64,000 bases of DNA, from contig NZ_MCZK01000090.1 in the NCBI RefSeq assembly GCF_002875945.1, positions 62,001-126,000 on the forward strand, given 5' to 3'. Source of the DNA: Vibrio lentus (lineage in GTDB: Bacteria > Pseudomonadota > Gammaproteobacteria > Enterobacterales > Vibrionaceae). The notes below the pieces were generated by a model, which searched no databases, was not told where the DNA came from, and was given only the letters and a program-made list of their open reading frames with translations. Position numbers and translations under genes: made by a program. This document shows positions 44,396 to 53,421 of the stretch, one piece after another; the stretch's first letter is position 1; every line of letters begins with the position of its first letter.

Positions 44396-45015
44396 TTATT
44401 TAAACCTAGTAGTTGTTTGCGTAGGCCGGGCTCGGATGTGTTTTCCGATAACCAAATGGCTAAAAAGGCTTCACCAAACTGTTTGTCTTGAATAATGCCG
44501 ATGGGTTGTTCGTCGAAATAAAAACGGCTCACGTTGTCTTCAGCAACATGAATGGTGAGAGTGCTTCCCTCTTCAACGTTAGGCCACATCGCATACAAAG
44601 GTTTCAACCAACGTTGGATGTTGTTTTTAGAATAACCAAGCTTGTTCCATTGATCTTTGGTCGCGTCCACCAAGTCTTTGCTATCGATAGAACGGTAATA
44701 CTCAAGCTTAAGTGCGCGCTCAGAGTTGGTTGGCGTGGTGTAGAACTCCGCAGAGTAGAGTGTCCAAAACAGGTAACTCATTTCGCCTTGACCGCGCTTG
44801 TTGAGATCATCGACGGCAGAAGCTTTCGCATTCCCGGTGAACAGGAGTGCAGCAAAAATTAGGGATAGGGTGATAAAGCTGAAAAGTTTGGTCGTTCTTT
44901 GCTTGCTAGTTTGGATATGAAAACTTGTATGCGTACGATCGTTTGACTGCGTGCGTGCACGAATGCAGTCGCTCTCAGGTTTGAACGCTTGCGCCGGGTT
45001 GCGTGGAAAAGCCAT
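44392..45015 (-). CDS. chalcone isomerase-like domain protein, exported
   Basis: A 207-residue protein. A hydrophobic segment (LFSFITLSLIFAALLFTG) lies unusually far in, after about 43 residues, and is followed by NAKASAVDD, so it may be a signal or an anchor. The mature region (GQGEMSYLFWTLYSAEFYTT, ALKLEYYRSIDSKDLVDAT, WPNVEEGSTLTIHV) matches the bacterial chalcone-isomerase-like family, whose members bind fatty acids rather than chalcones. The start at 45015 is supported by GAGGTG. Penultimate gene of the stress operon. Confidence 0.8.
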   Translation of the reverse strand: MAFPRNPAQAFKPESDCIRARTQSNDRTHTSFHIQTSKQRTTKLFSFITLSLIFAALLFTGNAKASAVDDLNKRGQGEMSYLFWTLYSAEFYTTPTNSERALKLEYYRSIDSKDLVDATKDQWNKLGYSKNNIQRWLKPLYAMWPNVEEGSTLTIHVAEDNVSRFYFDEQPIGIIQDKQFGEAFLAIWLSENTSEPGLRKQLLGLNK

Positions 45016-45018
45016 AAG

Positions 45019-45540
45019 TCACCTCGTTGTTGCCATTTTAGGTTGTACTAAGTTGGAGTAGGCGGCCACCAGTAAGGGCAACAAAATCCCCCAACTTATT
45101 GCAAGGGCAGCTAACACCGATGCATCTGGCCAAGTAGTAAGAAGGGCACCTGCTTTGATGCCTCCCCAATAACTACTAGTACCTGCTACGAACCCTATGA
45201 CAAACAAGATCACTTTCGAGCATTTTAAAAGCCAATTCAGGCTGTGATTGAAGCTGATTAAAAACATGACCCACAGGCAAACAAGCCACACTGGGAATAT
45301 GGTTTGATTGGCGATATCAGGATCAACAGCGAACACGCCAAAATGGAGCATCAAGCTATCGAGCAGTAGACCCAAAGGTAACAAACAGAGGATTTTGAGA
45401 TCACTATTGCGAGTCGGAGAAAGAAGGAAATGGATAATCACGATCAGTGGAGTAACGAACGGGGCTTGCGCGGTAAAGAATGCGCTGCAAACCCAGGTCG
45501 CTTGAAACAGAACGAGATTAATAATCCAAAACCGTTTCAT
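45019..45540 (-). CDS. DUF2878 family membrane protein
   Basis: A 173-residue inner-membrane protein with about six helices (IINLVLFQATWVCSAFFTAQ, WLVCLWVMFLISFNHSL and others), recognised as DUF2878. Function unknown, but it recurs beside cyclopropane synthase and DUF3833 genes. The ATG at 45540 has GGAG 6 bp upstream and overlaps the end of the cyclopropane synthase gene by 23 bp; an ATG 36 bp earlier lies deeper in that gene without a ribosome site. Confidence 0.82.
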   Translation of the reverse strand: MKRFWIINLVLFQATWVCSAFFTAQAPFVTPLIVIIHFLLSPTRNSDLKILCLLPLGLLLDSLMLHFGVFAVDPDIANQTIFPVWLVCLWVMFLISFNHSLNWLLKCSKVILFVIGFVAGTSSYWGGIKAGALLTTWPDASVLAALAISWGILLPLLVAAYSNLVQPKMATTR

Positions 45541-46798
45541 CTTTTGCTCCAAAGTAACGAGGTTTTCTTGCGACAAGGTGATGAGTGCTGATCACGCGCT
45601 CTAGGAATGCCCCTTCGCAGTAACAGAAGTAGAAGACCCAAAGGCGTTTAAACTCTTCTGAATAGCCCAATGATTCGAGCTCTTCCCAACTGTTTTCAAA
45701 GGCAAGGTTCCAGTCGTTAAGTGTGCGAGCATAGTGCAGGCCAATGTCATCGATTTCTTGAACCACAAGGTCAGTGCTGGTGGCAAGATGTTGAGTCATC
45801 ACGGCAACCGAAGGTAAACAACCACCGGGGAATATGTACTTCTGAATAAAGTCGACGCCTTTGCGATATTTATCATAACGGCTGTCGGCAATAGTAATCG
45901 CTTGAATCAGCATTTTTCCTGAAGGCTTCAACAGAGAAGAACACTTCTCAAAGAAGGTTTGCAGATATTCATGCCCAACGGCTTCTATCATCTCGATAGA
46001 CACCAACTTGTCGTATTGGCCTGACAGGTTTCGGTAATCTTCTTTAAGTAGGGTAATTTTTTCGGTCAAACCGAGCGCTTTGACACGCTGTTCTGCTAGC
46101 TCGTGCTGAGCATCTGAAATGGTCGTGGTCGTAACGTGGCACCCGTAGTGCTGTGCCATGAATATCGCTAAACCGCCCCAGCCTGTGCCGATTTCAACTA
46201 CGCTGTCCGATTCTGAAAGCTCTAAGCGTTCACAGATGGTTTTCATCTTGTTCTGCTGTGCTTTCGACAGGGTTAATGCGTCTTCACTGTAGATTGCAGA
46301 TGAATATTGCATTGAGCAATCAAGAAAGCGTTCATACAACTCGTTGCCGATGTCGTAGTGGGCAAGAATGTTTCTTTTAGAACCTTGTTCGGTGTTGGAA
46401 TTCTTACGACGAAGAAGTAGGTTTTTGAATTTAGAAATCCACTGTGTTTTGTCGTCTAGTTCATCCAGCTGGGCTTGGTTTCGCGCCATGATTTGAATGA
46501 CGCGAGTGAGATCGGGGCTGGTCCATTTTCCATCAATGTAGGCCTCCGAAGCCCCAATGCTGCCGCTCATTACTACATCTCGATAGAAGCTCGAGTCATG
46601 GATAACGATTTGAGCGCTTAAAGTCGCTTCTCTGTCTCCAAACACCGAATGTTGGTCGCGTTCTATTACTTCGAGTTTTGCGAATTGCAGACGTTCTAGA
46701 ACCTTGAAAATCAGAGCTCGATATTTGCAGTTGCTTGAAACAGCAACGGCTTTAGCTTGTTGTTCTACGTTGTTGTTTTGTTTGGCAAGCTGTTCCAT
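45518..46798 (-). CDS. cfa: cyclopropane-fatty-acyl-phospholipid synthase family protein
   Basis: About 426 residues. It transfers a methylene group from S-adenosylmethionine to unsaturated acyl chains of membrane phospholipids, or carries out a related methylation. SAM motif VVEIGTGWGGLAIFMAQ; active-site region QKYIFPGGCLPS; NILAHYDIGNELYERFLD is a family hallmark. I chose the ATG at 46798 (GAGG 7 bp before); the frame extends to 46936 but that part overlaps the DUF1365 gene and has no ribosome site. In Rhodobacter related genes belong to the sigma-E/ChrR singlet-oxygen regulon, matching this operon. Confidence 0.9.
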   Translation of the reverse strand: MEQLAKQNNNVEQQAKAVAVSSNCKYRALIFKVLERLQFAKLEVIERDQHSVFGDREATLSAQIVIHDSSFYRDVVMSGSIGASEAYIDGKWTSPDLTRVIQIMARNQAQLDELDDKTQWISKFKNLLLRRKNSNTEQGSKRNILAHYDIGNELYERFLDCSMQYSSAIYSEDALTLSKAQQNKMKTICERLELSESDSVVEIGTGWGGLAIFMAQHYGCHVTTTTISDAQHELAEQRVKALGLTEKITLLKEDYRNLSGQYDKLVSIEMIEAVGHEYLQTFFEKCSSLLKPSGKMLIQAITIADSRYDKYRKGVDFIQKYIFPGGCLPSVAVMTQHLATSTDLVVQEIDDIGLHYARTLNDWNLAFENSWEELESLGYSEEFKRLWVFYFCYCEGAFLERVISTHHLVARKPRYFGAKDETVLDY

Positions 46799-46898
46799 GG
46801 AAACCTCGCTGAGAAATTGTTTTAAATTTAGTTTTACTGACTTGGGGCTAGAACTATTTGTCTCGTTAAGCCTACCCAAACCTTCAATTTTGATATCT

Positions 46899-47714
46899 TT
46901 AAGGCGTTTTAGACGCTGAATCTGGATGCGCCACAAACGGTACTTTTTTCAGAAATAATTTGAGAGCCTGAAAGTAGATACCCATTACAACCTTGATTGT
47001 CATGGCTGGGATCCGCAGTACCGTTTTCCTAATGTTTACTTTTGTTACCGACTGCTTTGAGAGTGCTAGTGTGGCATCAAAAATCTTGTCGCTACGATGA
47101 CTCTCGATGTGTACTAACGTCCGTTTCGTTGGTGGTTTTATTTTCCACAAGTAGTTCATGTCTAAATCCATGAACGGTGAAACGTGAAACTCTTTTTTTA
47201 CTTTCAATTCTTTGTGCATGTCGATGAGATAATAGTGTCTTTCCCGCCATGGCGTATTACTCACTTCCGCCAACATGTAGCGACAATCACCAGTCTCGTC
47301 GTAACAGAAAAAACAGTTGATTGGGCTGAAATAAACCCCTAAACAACGACACTGGGCCAACATTGTGACGCGGTTTTCTACCGCCCAATCGCCACCAAGT
47401 TGTTGTACTTTGGAAGCTATACGTTGCTTTAGTGTTTTAGGTTCATCAGTTGTGACATTTTCTTTTTTTTCAGCGAGATAATCCGATTCGACAAAGCGAA
47501 TCGGGTTATACCATTGAGTACCGAACAAACGGCTGCGAGTTGTTGTTTGAGGGATTTCATCGAGATCCAACCCCATCATGTATAACTGGTAGCTGAATTC
47601 ATGAGTAATATCGCCAAAGCGGCGGTGGCGTACGTTGCCCCAGTAAATGCCGCTGAGTTCTTCACTCTTTTCTGATGCGATCTCCATGTCGGATGTCATG
47701 GTGTGAGTGTTCAT
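46899..47714 (-). CDS. DUF1365 family protein
   Basis: A 271-residue protein with the DUF1365 pattern: IYWGNVRHRRFGDITHEFSY at the N-terminus, GVYFSPINCFFCYDE in the middle and EFHVSPFMDLDMNYLWKI later. The family is almost always encoded between an FAD amine-oxidase-like gene and a cyclopropane synthase, as here, so it is thought to act on the same lipid pathway; biochemical role not known to me. It overlaps the FAD oxidoreductase gene by 4 bp. Confidence 0.9.
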   Translation of the reverse strand: MNTHTMTSDMEIASEKSEELSGIYWGNVRHRRFGDITHEFSYQLYMMGLDLDEIPQTTTRSRLFGTQWYNPIRFVESDYLAEKKENVTTDEPKTLKQRIASKVQQLGGDWAVENRVTMLAQCRCLGVYFSPINCFFCYDETGDCRYMLAEVSNTPWRERHYYLIDMHKELKVKKEFHVSPFMDLDMNYLWKIKPPTKRTLVHIESHRSDKIFDATLALSKQSVTKVNIRKTVLRIPAMTIKVVMGIYFQALKLFLKKVPFVAHPDSASKTP

Positions 47715-48982
47715 CGTACTGAACTCGTGCTCAAATCTAAGCCAAAGCGCTTCGTGACATCGAGTGCACTGTGAACACCGTCTTCATGAAATCCGTTGTA
47801 CCAATAAGCACCTGCAAAGTGGGTGTTGTTTTTGCCGCAGATCTGTTCGCGCTTATTCTGGGCTTCTACCGTGTTCGAGTTAAGTACCGGGTGATGATAA
47901 ACGAAGCTGCGAATGATTTTCTCAGGCGCAATCGCGTCACTTTGGTTTAGGGTTACGCAGAAGGTATCTTGGCTTTCAATACCTTGCAGGATATTCATGT
48001 TGTAAGTGACGCAAGCAGGTCTTTGGCTGTTGCCGTCTAACATGTAGTTCCAGCTTGCCCAAGCCAGTTTACGGTCGGGTAACAGGTTGGTGTCCGTGTG
48101 CAGAACGACCTCATTTCGGCTATACGGGATCTCTCCTAACACTTGTTGTTCTTGCTCTGTCGCGTCGCCCAGCAAACGCAGGGCTTGGTCTGAGTGACAC
48201 GCAAAGATCACTTCGTCGAAGCTTTGTGTAGCGCCGTCTTCGAATTCAATGGTAACGCCTGACTCTTGACGGATGACTTGTTTAATCGAGGTGTTTAACG
48301 CGACCGGTTTATTTAAGCATGAAAGGATGATCTCAACGTACGAGCGTGAACCTTTAGGAATCACATACCATTGAGGTCGATTGGCAATGTCTAACAGGCC
48401 GTGATTGTAGAAGAACTGAATAAAGAATTTAAGTTCGAACTCTTCCATCTCTTCTAGGCTTGTCGACCAAATAGCCGCGCCCATTGGCAAGATGTAGTGC
48501 TGACTAAAGAAGTCGGAAAACTGGTTGTCGTTTAGGAAGCTGCCAAGGGTAACATCTGGTGTGAATTCGTTACTTTCGAACTGGGCCTTACATAACTTAT
48601 TGAACTTGAGAATGTCAGACACTAAAGACCAGAACTGAGGTTTGAAAATATTACTCCTCTGAGCGAATAACGAATTAATGCTGTGGCCGTTGTATTCGAA
48701 TTTAGTCGTGGTGTTGTGTACGCTGAAGCTCATTTCGGTGGGTTGCCTTTCTACACCGAGTTGCTCAAGCAGTTTGTTGAAGTTTGGGTAGGTTCTGTCG
48801 TTGAAAACGATGAAGCCAGTATCAATTGAAAACGCCGTGCCTCGGTGTTCAATATCAACCGTAGCAGTGTGCCCGCCGACGTAGTCATTTTTCTCGAATA
48901 CCGTAACGTCGTGGTGCTTATCTAATACATGTGCGCAAGTCAGTCCAGAGATGCCTGAACCTATAATGGCGATTTTTTTCAT
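47711..48982 (-). CDS. FAD-dependent amine-oxidase-fold oxidoreductase of the lipid cluster
   Basis: A 423-residue flavoprotein. Dinucleotide motif KIAIIGSGISGLTCAHVL at residue 3, EKNDYVGGHTATVD following, IDTGFIVFNDRTYPNF, and the C-terminal AGAYWYNGFHEDGVHSA. This is the NAD(P)-binding amine-oxidase-like protein that pairs with DUF1365 and cyclopropane synthase, and it may introduce unsaturation into a modified acyl chain (as proposed for furan fatty acid formation). The start at 48982 follows AAGGATGG; a longer frame into the preceding gene is not needed. Confidence 0.88.
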   Translation of the reverse strand: MKKIAIIGSGISGLTCAHVLDKHHDVTVFEKNDYVGGHTATVDIEHRGTAFSIDTGFIVFNDRTYPNFNKLLEQLGVERQPTEMSFSVHNTTTKFEYNGHSINSLFAQRSNIFKPQFWSLVSDILKFNKLCKAQFESNEFTPDVTLGSFLNDNQFSDFFSQHYILPMGAAIWSTSLEEMEEFELKFFIQFFYNHGLLDIANRPQWYVIPKGSRSYVEIILSCLNKPVALNTSIKQVIRQESGVTIEFEDGATQSFDEVIFACHSDQALRLLGDATEQEQQVLGEIPYSRNEVVLHTDTNLLPDRKLAWASWNYMLDGNSQRPACVTYNMNILQGIESQDTFCVTLNQSDAIAPEKIIRSFVYHHPVLNSNTVEAQNKREQICGKNNTHFAGAYWYNGFHEDGVHSALDVTKRFGLDLSTSSVR

Positions 48983-48984
48983 TG

Positions 48985-49716
48985 TTATACCATCCTTGAA
49001 GCGAGTTTTTGCCAAACTGGAGTCGGTAGCATTCTTAGTAATTTCATTATTAATATGAATCGTCTTGGGAAATCGATCTCGCTCTTTCCTTGAGCAATAC
49101 CATTTACGATTCGTTGAGTTGCTGCCTCGCTACTAATAATCATAGGCATAGCGAAGGAGTTTCGCTCGGTTAATGGTGTTTCAACAAAGCCTGGATGCAC
49201 AATTGAGACATGAATGTTGTGCTCGGCGAGATCAACTGACAGTGTTCTACCCAAGTAGGTGAGAGCGGCCTTTGAAGCGCCATAAGCTTCAGCTCTTGGC
49301 AGTGGTAGAAAGCTCGCGCTTGAACTTACCAAAACCAAGCGTCCGCCGGGCTTGATGTTTTTTAGCCAAGCTTTGAGGGCGTAGCCAATTGAAATGAGAT
49401 TGATGTTGATGACGCGCTCGAACAACTCTGCGTCGAAATTGACAGGATCATCGATGTACTCACAATCACCCGCGTTCAAGATCAGTAGGTCGAGCGGCTT
49501 ATCCTGGTCGAGTTCTGGGAAATTGTGGTAATCGGTCAAATCAAAACAGAGTGGGTCAATTGACGAGTGTGATAAGTCTGTCTCGTGAGAATCAACTAAG
49601 GCTTGCAACTTGTCTTGATTGCGGCCGCAAGCAATCACCTGATGCCCTTGTTGAGCATAATCTATAGCGAGTGATTGGCCGATACCTGAGGTCGCGCCTG
49701 TGATCATAATACGCAT
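48985..49716 (-). CDS. short-chain dehydrogenase/reductase of the lipid cluster
   Basis: A 243-residue SDR with TGATSGIGQSLA, the NAG motif in LLILNAGDCEY, catalytic Ser in LVLVSSSASFLP and YGASKAALTYL. The C-terminus is hydrophobic and basic (FILIMKLLRMLPTPVWQKL), which suggests membrane contact and a lipophilic substrate. It ends 2 bp before the FAD oxidoreductase start and begins where the NTF2-like gene stops. Confidence 0.9.
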   Translation of the reverse strand: MRIMITGATSGIGQSLAIDYAQQGHQVIACGRNQDKLQALVDSHETDLSHSSIDPLCFDLTDYHNFPELDQDKPLDLLILNAGDCEYIDDPVNFDAELFERVININLISIGYALKAWLKNIKPGGRLVLVSSSASFLPLPRAEAYGASKAALTYLGRTLSVDLAEHNIHVSIVHPGFVETPLTERNSFAMPMIISSEAATQRIVNGIAQGKSEIDFPRRFILIMKLLRMLPTPVWQKLASRMV

Positions 49717-50156
49717 TATCGGCTCGCTCTTTTTTTGATGGATTTGATCGCGCAGCCTAAAACGGGAATGTGCTCGTACAACATCGAACCCACATCCAGA
49801 TAATCGCGGTGATAAACCACTTGGTTGTCCAACATTTTAATATGACTGTGCCCTTGAACTTCAATCGGCTTTTGTCCGTTGAGTTGCTTGTGAGCGAATT
49901 GCATTGTCCAATAAACGGATGCTTCATCTTTCACTTCAAAGGTGTGTTCGATGTGGAAGTAACAGCTAGTGACTTGTGTGTAGAGGTTCTCGAAGTAATG
50001 CGTTAACGCGACAATCCCACTGACATGATGCAGTGGGTCTTGGAATTCAATGTCCGGGTGATAAACCGTCTTTAGCACGTCGAAATTGTCGGTTCCGAGT
50101 TCTCGATACATGTTGAGAAAGTTATCAAGCCATAGAGAGTTATCCATAATATTCAC
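49716..50156 (-). CDS. NTF2-like (SnoaL) family protein
   Basis: A 146-residue protein with the cone-shaped NTF2 pattern: DNFDVLKTVYHPDIEFQDPL near residue 18, VSGIVALTHYFENLYTQV, and QGHSHIKMLDNQVVYHRDY. Such proteins are small isomerases, hydratases or ligand binders; the activity cannot be inferred. It shares a 1-bp stop/start junction with the SDR gene and follows photolyase by 5 bp. Confidence 0.85.
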   Translation of the reverse strand: MNIMDNSLWLDNFLNMYRELGTDNFDVLKTVYHPDIEFQDPLHHVSGIVALTHYFENLYTQVTSCYFHIEHTFEVKDEASVYWTMQFAHKQLNGQKPIEVQGHSHIKMLDNQVVYHRDYLDVGSMLYEHIPVLGCAIKSIKKRASR

Positions 50157-50161
50157 TCTAA

Positions 50162-51622
50162 TTATTTGAAAAAGGCTAAGGCTCTCAATCGTGCTTCTTT
50201 GTGTTCAACGATGGGTTGCCAGTATTCGCTGTTAATTCCGTTTTTTGCAATGTAATCATGTGGAAAATGCACGTGCTTGTCAGGAATATTTTGCAGCTCT
50301 GGAATGTACTTACGAATAAAAATTCCTTTCGGATCAAACTTTTCACTCTGGGTGATTGGATTGAAAATTCGGAAGTAAGGTTGAGCATCACAACCGGTAC
50401 TCGAAGCCCACTGCCAACCGCCATTATTCGCGCTGAAATCACCATCGATAAGGTGCGACATAAAGAAGCGTTCGCCCCAGCGCCAATCAATCAGCAGGTG
50501 TTTGGTCAGGAAGCTCGCCACCACCATTCTTAGCCTGTTGTGCATCCAACCTGTCTCAACCAATTGACGCATCGCAGCATCAACTAAGGGATAGCCCGTT
50601 TTTCCTTCACACCATGCCTTGAAGCTCGGGTTGTCGTGATACCAATCTAAGCCGTTGTATTTCTGTTGAAAGTTCGCACCTTTAACCAGTTTAGGATGAT
50701 GGAACATCAAATGCTTATAAAAATCTCGCCAAATCAATTCATTAAGCCAAGAAAAGGCTGGCAACTGAGTATCAAATAACAAGTCAGGCTGTTGCTGAAT
50801 CAATTGAATCGCTAACCAACGAGGGCTGACTGCACCAATAGCCAAGTACGGCGAAAGACCAGAAGTCCCCTTCACCGATGGAATATCTCTAAGGCGAGAA
50901 TAGTCGTTAACTTTATTGGCTAAGAAATTGGGGATCACGCTCTCAAGGACGTCTTGGCTTAGTGGCCAACGCTCTGAATCGGTACGCGGAAAGTCGAAAT
51001 CGTACTCGCTAGAAAAACCACTTAACGATTGATTCAGTGGTGACGGGTTCTGAGGTGATAGGTTCTGAGGCGAATCTGTTTCAGATGAACCTTTTTGCGG
51101 CGATCCTGATGAATGCTCCGGAGCGTGACTGCAAATGATGCCTTTCGCTTGGACTTCTTTTAACCATGCATTTTTGAAAGGTGTGAAAACCTTGAACATC
51201 TCGCCTTGTTTATTCAGCACACTACCTAATGGCAGAATCGTATCGCAGTCGGTTATCTTCAGTTTGATGCCGCTAGCAATTAAGCGTTTGTCTCTTAACT
51301 GCTCATCCACTTCCGGCTCTGAATTGGCGTACACACATGTCGCATCGCTCTGTTTGCACAAGTCGATGAGCTGGGTGGCTTGATCGTTAAAATCAGTAGC
51401 TTTGAGATGCAGCAGAGTGATACCGAATTCAGCGAGTTGTGATTCGAACTGTTTTAGGTGGCGATAAATGAAATCCGCTTTTATCGGTGCAAGGTGATGT
51501 TGTTGCCATTGCTGCGGGGTTGAAATAAAAACGGCGAGAGAGACGCCGTTTTCAACCGCAGAGACGAGCGCTGGGTTATCGTGAATCCTCAGGTCTCGTC
51601 TTATCCATAGAATGTCGCTCAA
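50162..51622 (-). CDS. phrB: deoxyribodipyrimidine photolyase (class I)
   Basis: A 486-residue flavoprotein that uses blue or near-UV light to repair cyclobutane pyrimidine dimers. The N-terminal antenna domain starts ILWIRRDLRIHDNPAL; the FAD-binding C-terminal domain has SPYLAIGAVSPRW, WLNELIWRDFYKHL, TGYPLVDAAMRQL, TGWMHNRLRMVVASFLTKHL and DGDFSANNGGWQWASSTG. About 35 residues rich in Ser, Pro, Gln and Asn are inserted between the domains (near residues 170-205). It overlaps the DUF523/DUF1722 gene by 4 bp and belongs to the ECF/ChrR operon, where photolyase is a classic member. Confidence 0.95.
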   Translation of the reverse strand: MSDILWIRRDLRIHDNPALVSAVENGVSLAVFISTPQQWQQHHLAPIKADFIYRHLKQFESQLAEFGITLLHLKATDFNDQATQLIDLCKQSDATCVYANSEPEVDEQLRDKRLIASGIKLKITDCDTILPLGSVLNKQGEMFKVFTPFKNAWLKEVQAKGIICSHAPEHSSGSPQKGSSETDSPQNLSPQNPSPLNQSLSGFSSEYDFDFPRTDSERWPLSQDVLESVIPNFLANKVNDYSRLRDIPSVKGTSGLSPYLAIGAVSPRWLAIQLIQQQPDLLFDTQLPAFSWLNELIWRDFYKHLMFHHPKLVKGANFQQKYNGLDWYHDNPSFKAWCEGKTGYPLVDAAMRQLVETGWMHNRLRMVVASFLTKHLLIDWRWGERFFMSHLIDGDFSANNGGWQWASSTGCDAQPYFRIFNPITQSEKFDPKGIFIRKYIPELQNIPDKHVHFPHDYIAKNGINSEYWQPIVEHKEARLRALAFFK

Positions 51623-52566
51623 TATCCGTATCTCAGCTTAAGTTCTTGTGGGTGCGGGTTTAGATAAACTTGTGATTCTAGGTATTCGTTTGGGTATTCC
51701 ATCAGATAGTGGTTGATCAGCGTTAGTGGGACTAACAGAGGAACTAGGCCTTCTCTGAATGATGAAATCTGATTGGTGAGCTCTTGTTTGTGAGCGCTAC
51801 TCAGTTGTTTCTTAAAGTAACCTTGCAAGTGATGCAGAGTATTAGCATGACTGCCGCGGTTTGCATGATGCATTAGCGCCGTCATCAGACCTTCGATGTA
51901 CTTTTCAGCCAACTCATCGATCTCTAAATCGTTACTCGCTAAAAGTTTGCCAAGGCTCTTGTAGCCTTCAATGTGGTGACACATCACTAGATATTTGTGA
52001 GCGCTGTGAAATTGAATCAGCTTGTGTTTGGTTACGCCTTCATCGACAAGATCGAGCCACTTTTGATATGTGAAAACACGAGTCATAAAGTTTTCACGCA
52101 GAATTGGATCGTTGAGGCGACCATTCTCTTCTACTGGAAGGAGGGGATTGCCTTGCATTACTTGCTGAGTGAACAAGCCAACGCCTGTCGACTCAGAACC
52201 ACGACCATGGTGGTGATAAACCTTTACTCGCTCCATGCCACAGGTTGGACTTTTCTGACACACAATGAACCCTGCGATGTGTTGGTTATTCTTTGAATAG
52301 TTTTGCCCAAACTCAATCAGTTCATCGGTGACATCGCCAGAACCATCAGGTCGAGAAACATGAATAATGTCGTCTAACATTCTTGTTTGACGGATTGTAG
52401 GACGAGGCGTTGGAAGTCCAACCCCCATCTCTGGGCAAACTGGCTCAAGCTCTACGTAGTCTGCAAGATCGTCTGTGCAAAAACGAGAACGCTTATGGCC
52501 AGTATCGAACCGAACTTTATGACCGGCGACACATGCACTAATGCCTATTTTTATTTTTTTATCCAT
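51619..52566 (-). CDS. DUF523 (TudS-like) and DUF1722 two-domain protein
   Basis: A 315-residue protein. Residues 1-150 are DUF523, with Cys in GISACVAGHKVRFD, ELEPVCPEMGVGLPTPRPT and VCQKSPTCGMERV, the pattern that binds an Fe-S cluster in the TudS thiouracil desulfidase branch of this family. Residues about 190-310 are DUF1722 (YbgA-like; KYLVMCHHIEGYKSLGKLL, HHLQGYFKKQLSSAHKQ). The fusion is often encoded beside photolyase. It starts 145 bp after chrR; no separate promoter was recognised. The desulfidase activity is inferred from the Cys pattern. Confidence 0.88.
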   Translation of the reverse strand: MDKKIKIGISACVAGHKVRFDTGHKRSRFCTDDLADYVELEPVCPEMGVGLPTPRPTIRQTRMLDDIIHVSRPDGSGDVTDELIEFGQNYSKNNQHIAGFIVCQKSPTCGMERVKVYHHHGRGSESTGVGLFTQQVMQGNPLLPVEENGRLNDPILRENFMTRVFTYQKWLDLVDEGVTKHKLIQFHSAHKYLVMCHHIEGYKSLGKLLASNDLEIDELAEKYIEGLMTALMHHANRGSHANTLHHLQGYFKKQLSSAHKQELTNQISSFREGLVPLLVPLTLINHYLMEYPNEYLESQVYLNPHPQELKLRYGY

Positions 52567-52710
52567 TGGTCAATTCCTTACGCTCATTGCTCTTTGTTAT
52601 TCTTATATTGTGTGTTTTGTTGCCTATTAAACATTACTTTAGTTCGGTTTTTACTTCTCTTACTAGCCAACTCTATGAGTCTTGTGACGTACCCGATAAA
52701 TCTTTTAAAA

Positions 52711-53421
52711 CTAATAAATGTATTTACCCAGTGGGTTGAACAATTGGCTCACCCCTTTAGTGAAATACAAGGCATCACTTGAAACGGTTAAACACACACA
52801 GCCTTCTTTAGTCGCAGGTTGGTGGGTGTGTTCTCCATCTAACCAGATGAAATCGCCTTTGTTGTAGACACCCATTTCGTCTTCGAAGCTGCCTTCTAAA
52901 AGAAGCGTGATCTCGAAGCCTTTGTGAGTGTGACAAGGCACCTGTCCATCCTTATCTATATGCAGCAAGCTGGTGTGGTGTGATTCGTCATCAAAATCGA
53001 GACGTGCGCGAGAAATCTTGCCCAAGTTCAACCAGTCTTTTCTTGCGACTGAATTGAGTGCGCGAGGAATCGTGAATGTTGTGTTAGATACAGTCTCTTG
53101 TTGCGCTTCAACAACGACTTCGACAGCCTGAGACAAATCAGCTGTGATCTGGTCAATAGCATCAAAATCGAACTCCCCATCGTCAGATAGGAACGCATCC
53201 ATTTCGCTGTCAGACAGTTTTAGCCCTGCTGGGTCATTTTCAAAGGCAGATGTATCGCTTTCAAAGACTGTGTCAGCGGCTTGCGCTGTCAACATGCTTA
53301 CTTGTTTTTGACAGTGTTCGCAAAGCTCTACATGGCTAGAAACAATCAGTGAAACCGAATCCGCTAGGTTGCCATCGACAAAATCTTTCAAGATTGCCGC
53401 ATTTGGGTGATGTTTAATCAT
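52711..53421 (-). CDS. chrR: ChrR-like zinc cupin anti-sigma factor
   Basis: A 236-residue anti-sigma factor. The N-terminal zinc anti-sigma domain has HVELCEHC (HxxxCxxC). A linker rich in Asp and Glu follows (residues 55-110), then a C-terminal cupin with CHTHKGFEITLLLEGSFEDE and HTHQPAT as metal ligands. In Rhodobacter, ChrR releases its sigma factor in response to singlet oxygen. The gene overlaps the sigma gene by 8 bp, the usual arrangement. Confidence 0.93.
   Translation of the reverse strand: MIKHHPNAAILKDFVDGNLADSVSLIVSSHVELCEHCQKQVSMLTAQAADTVFESDTSAFENDPAGLKLSDSEMDAFLSDDGEFDFDAIDQITADLSQAVEVVVEAQQETVSNTTFTIPRALNSVARKDWLNLGKISRARLDFDDESHHTSLLHIDKDGQVPCHTHKGFEITLLLEGSFEDEMGVYNKGDFIWLDGEHTHQPATKEGCVCLTVSSDALYFTKGVSQLFNPLGKYIY

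Noticed and set aside
46799..46936. Longer N-terminus for the cyclopropane synthase
   Set aside because: The extension overlaps the DUF1365 gene and lacks a ribosome site; ATG 46798 has GAGG at the right distance.
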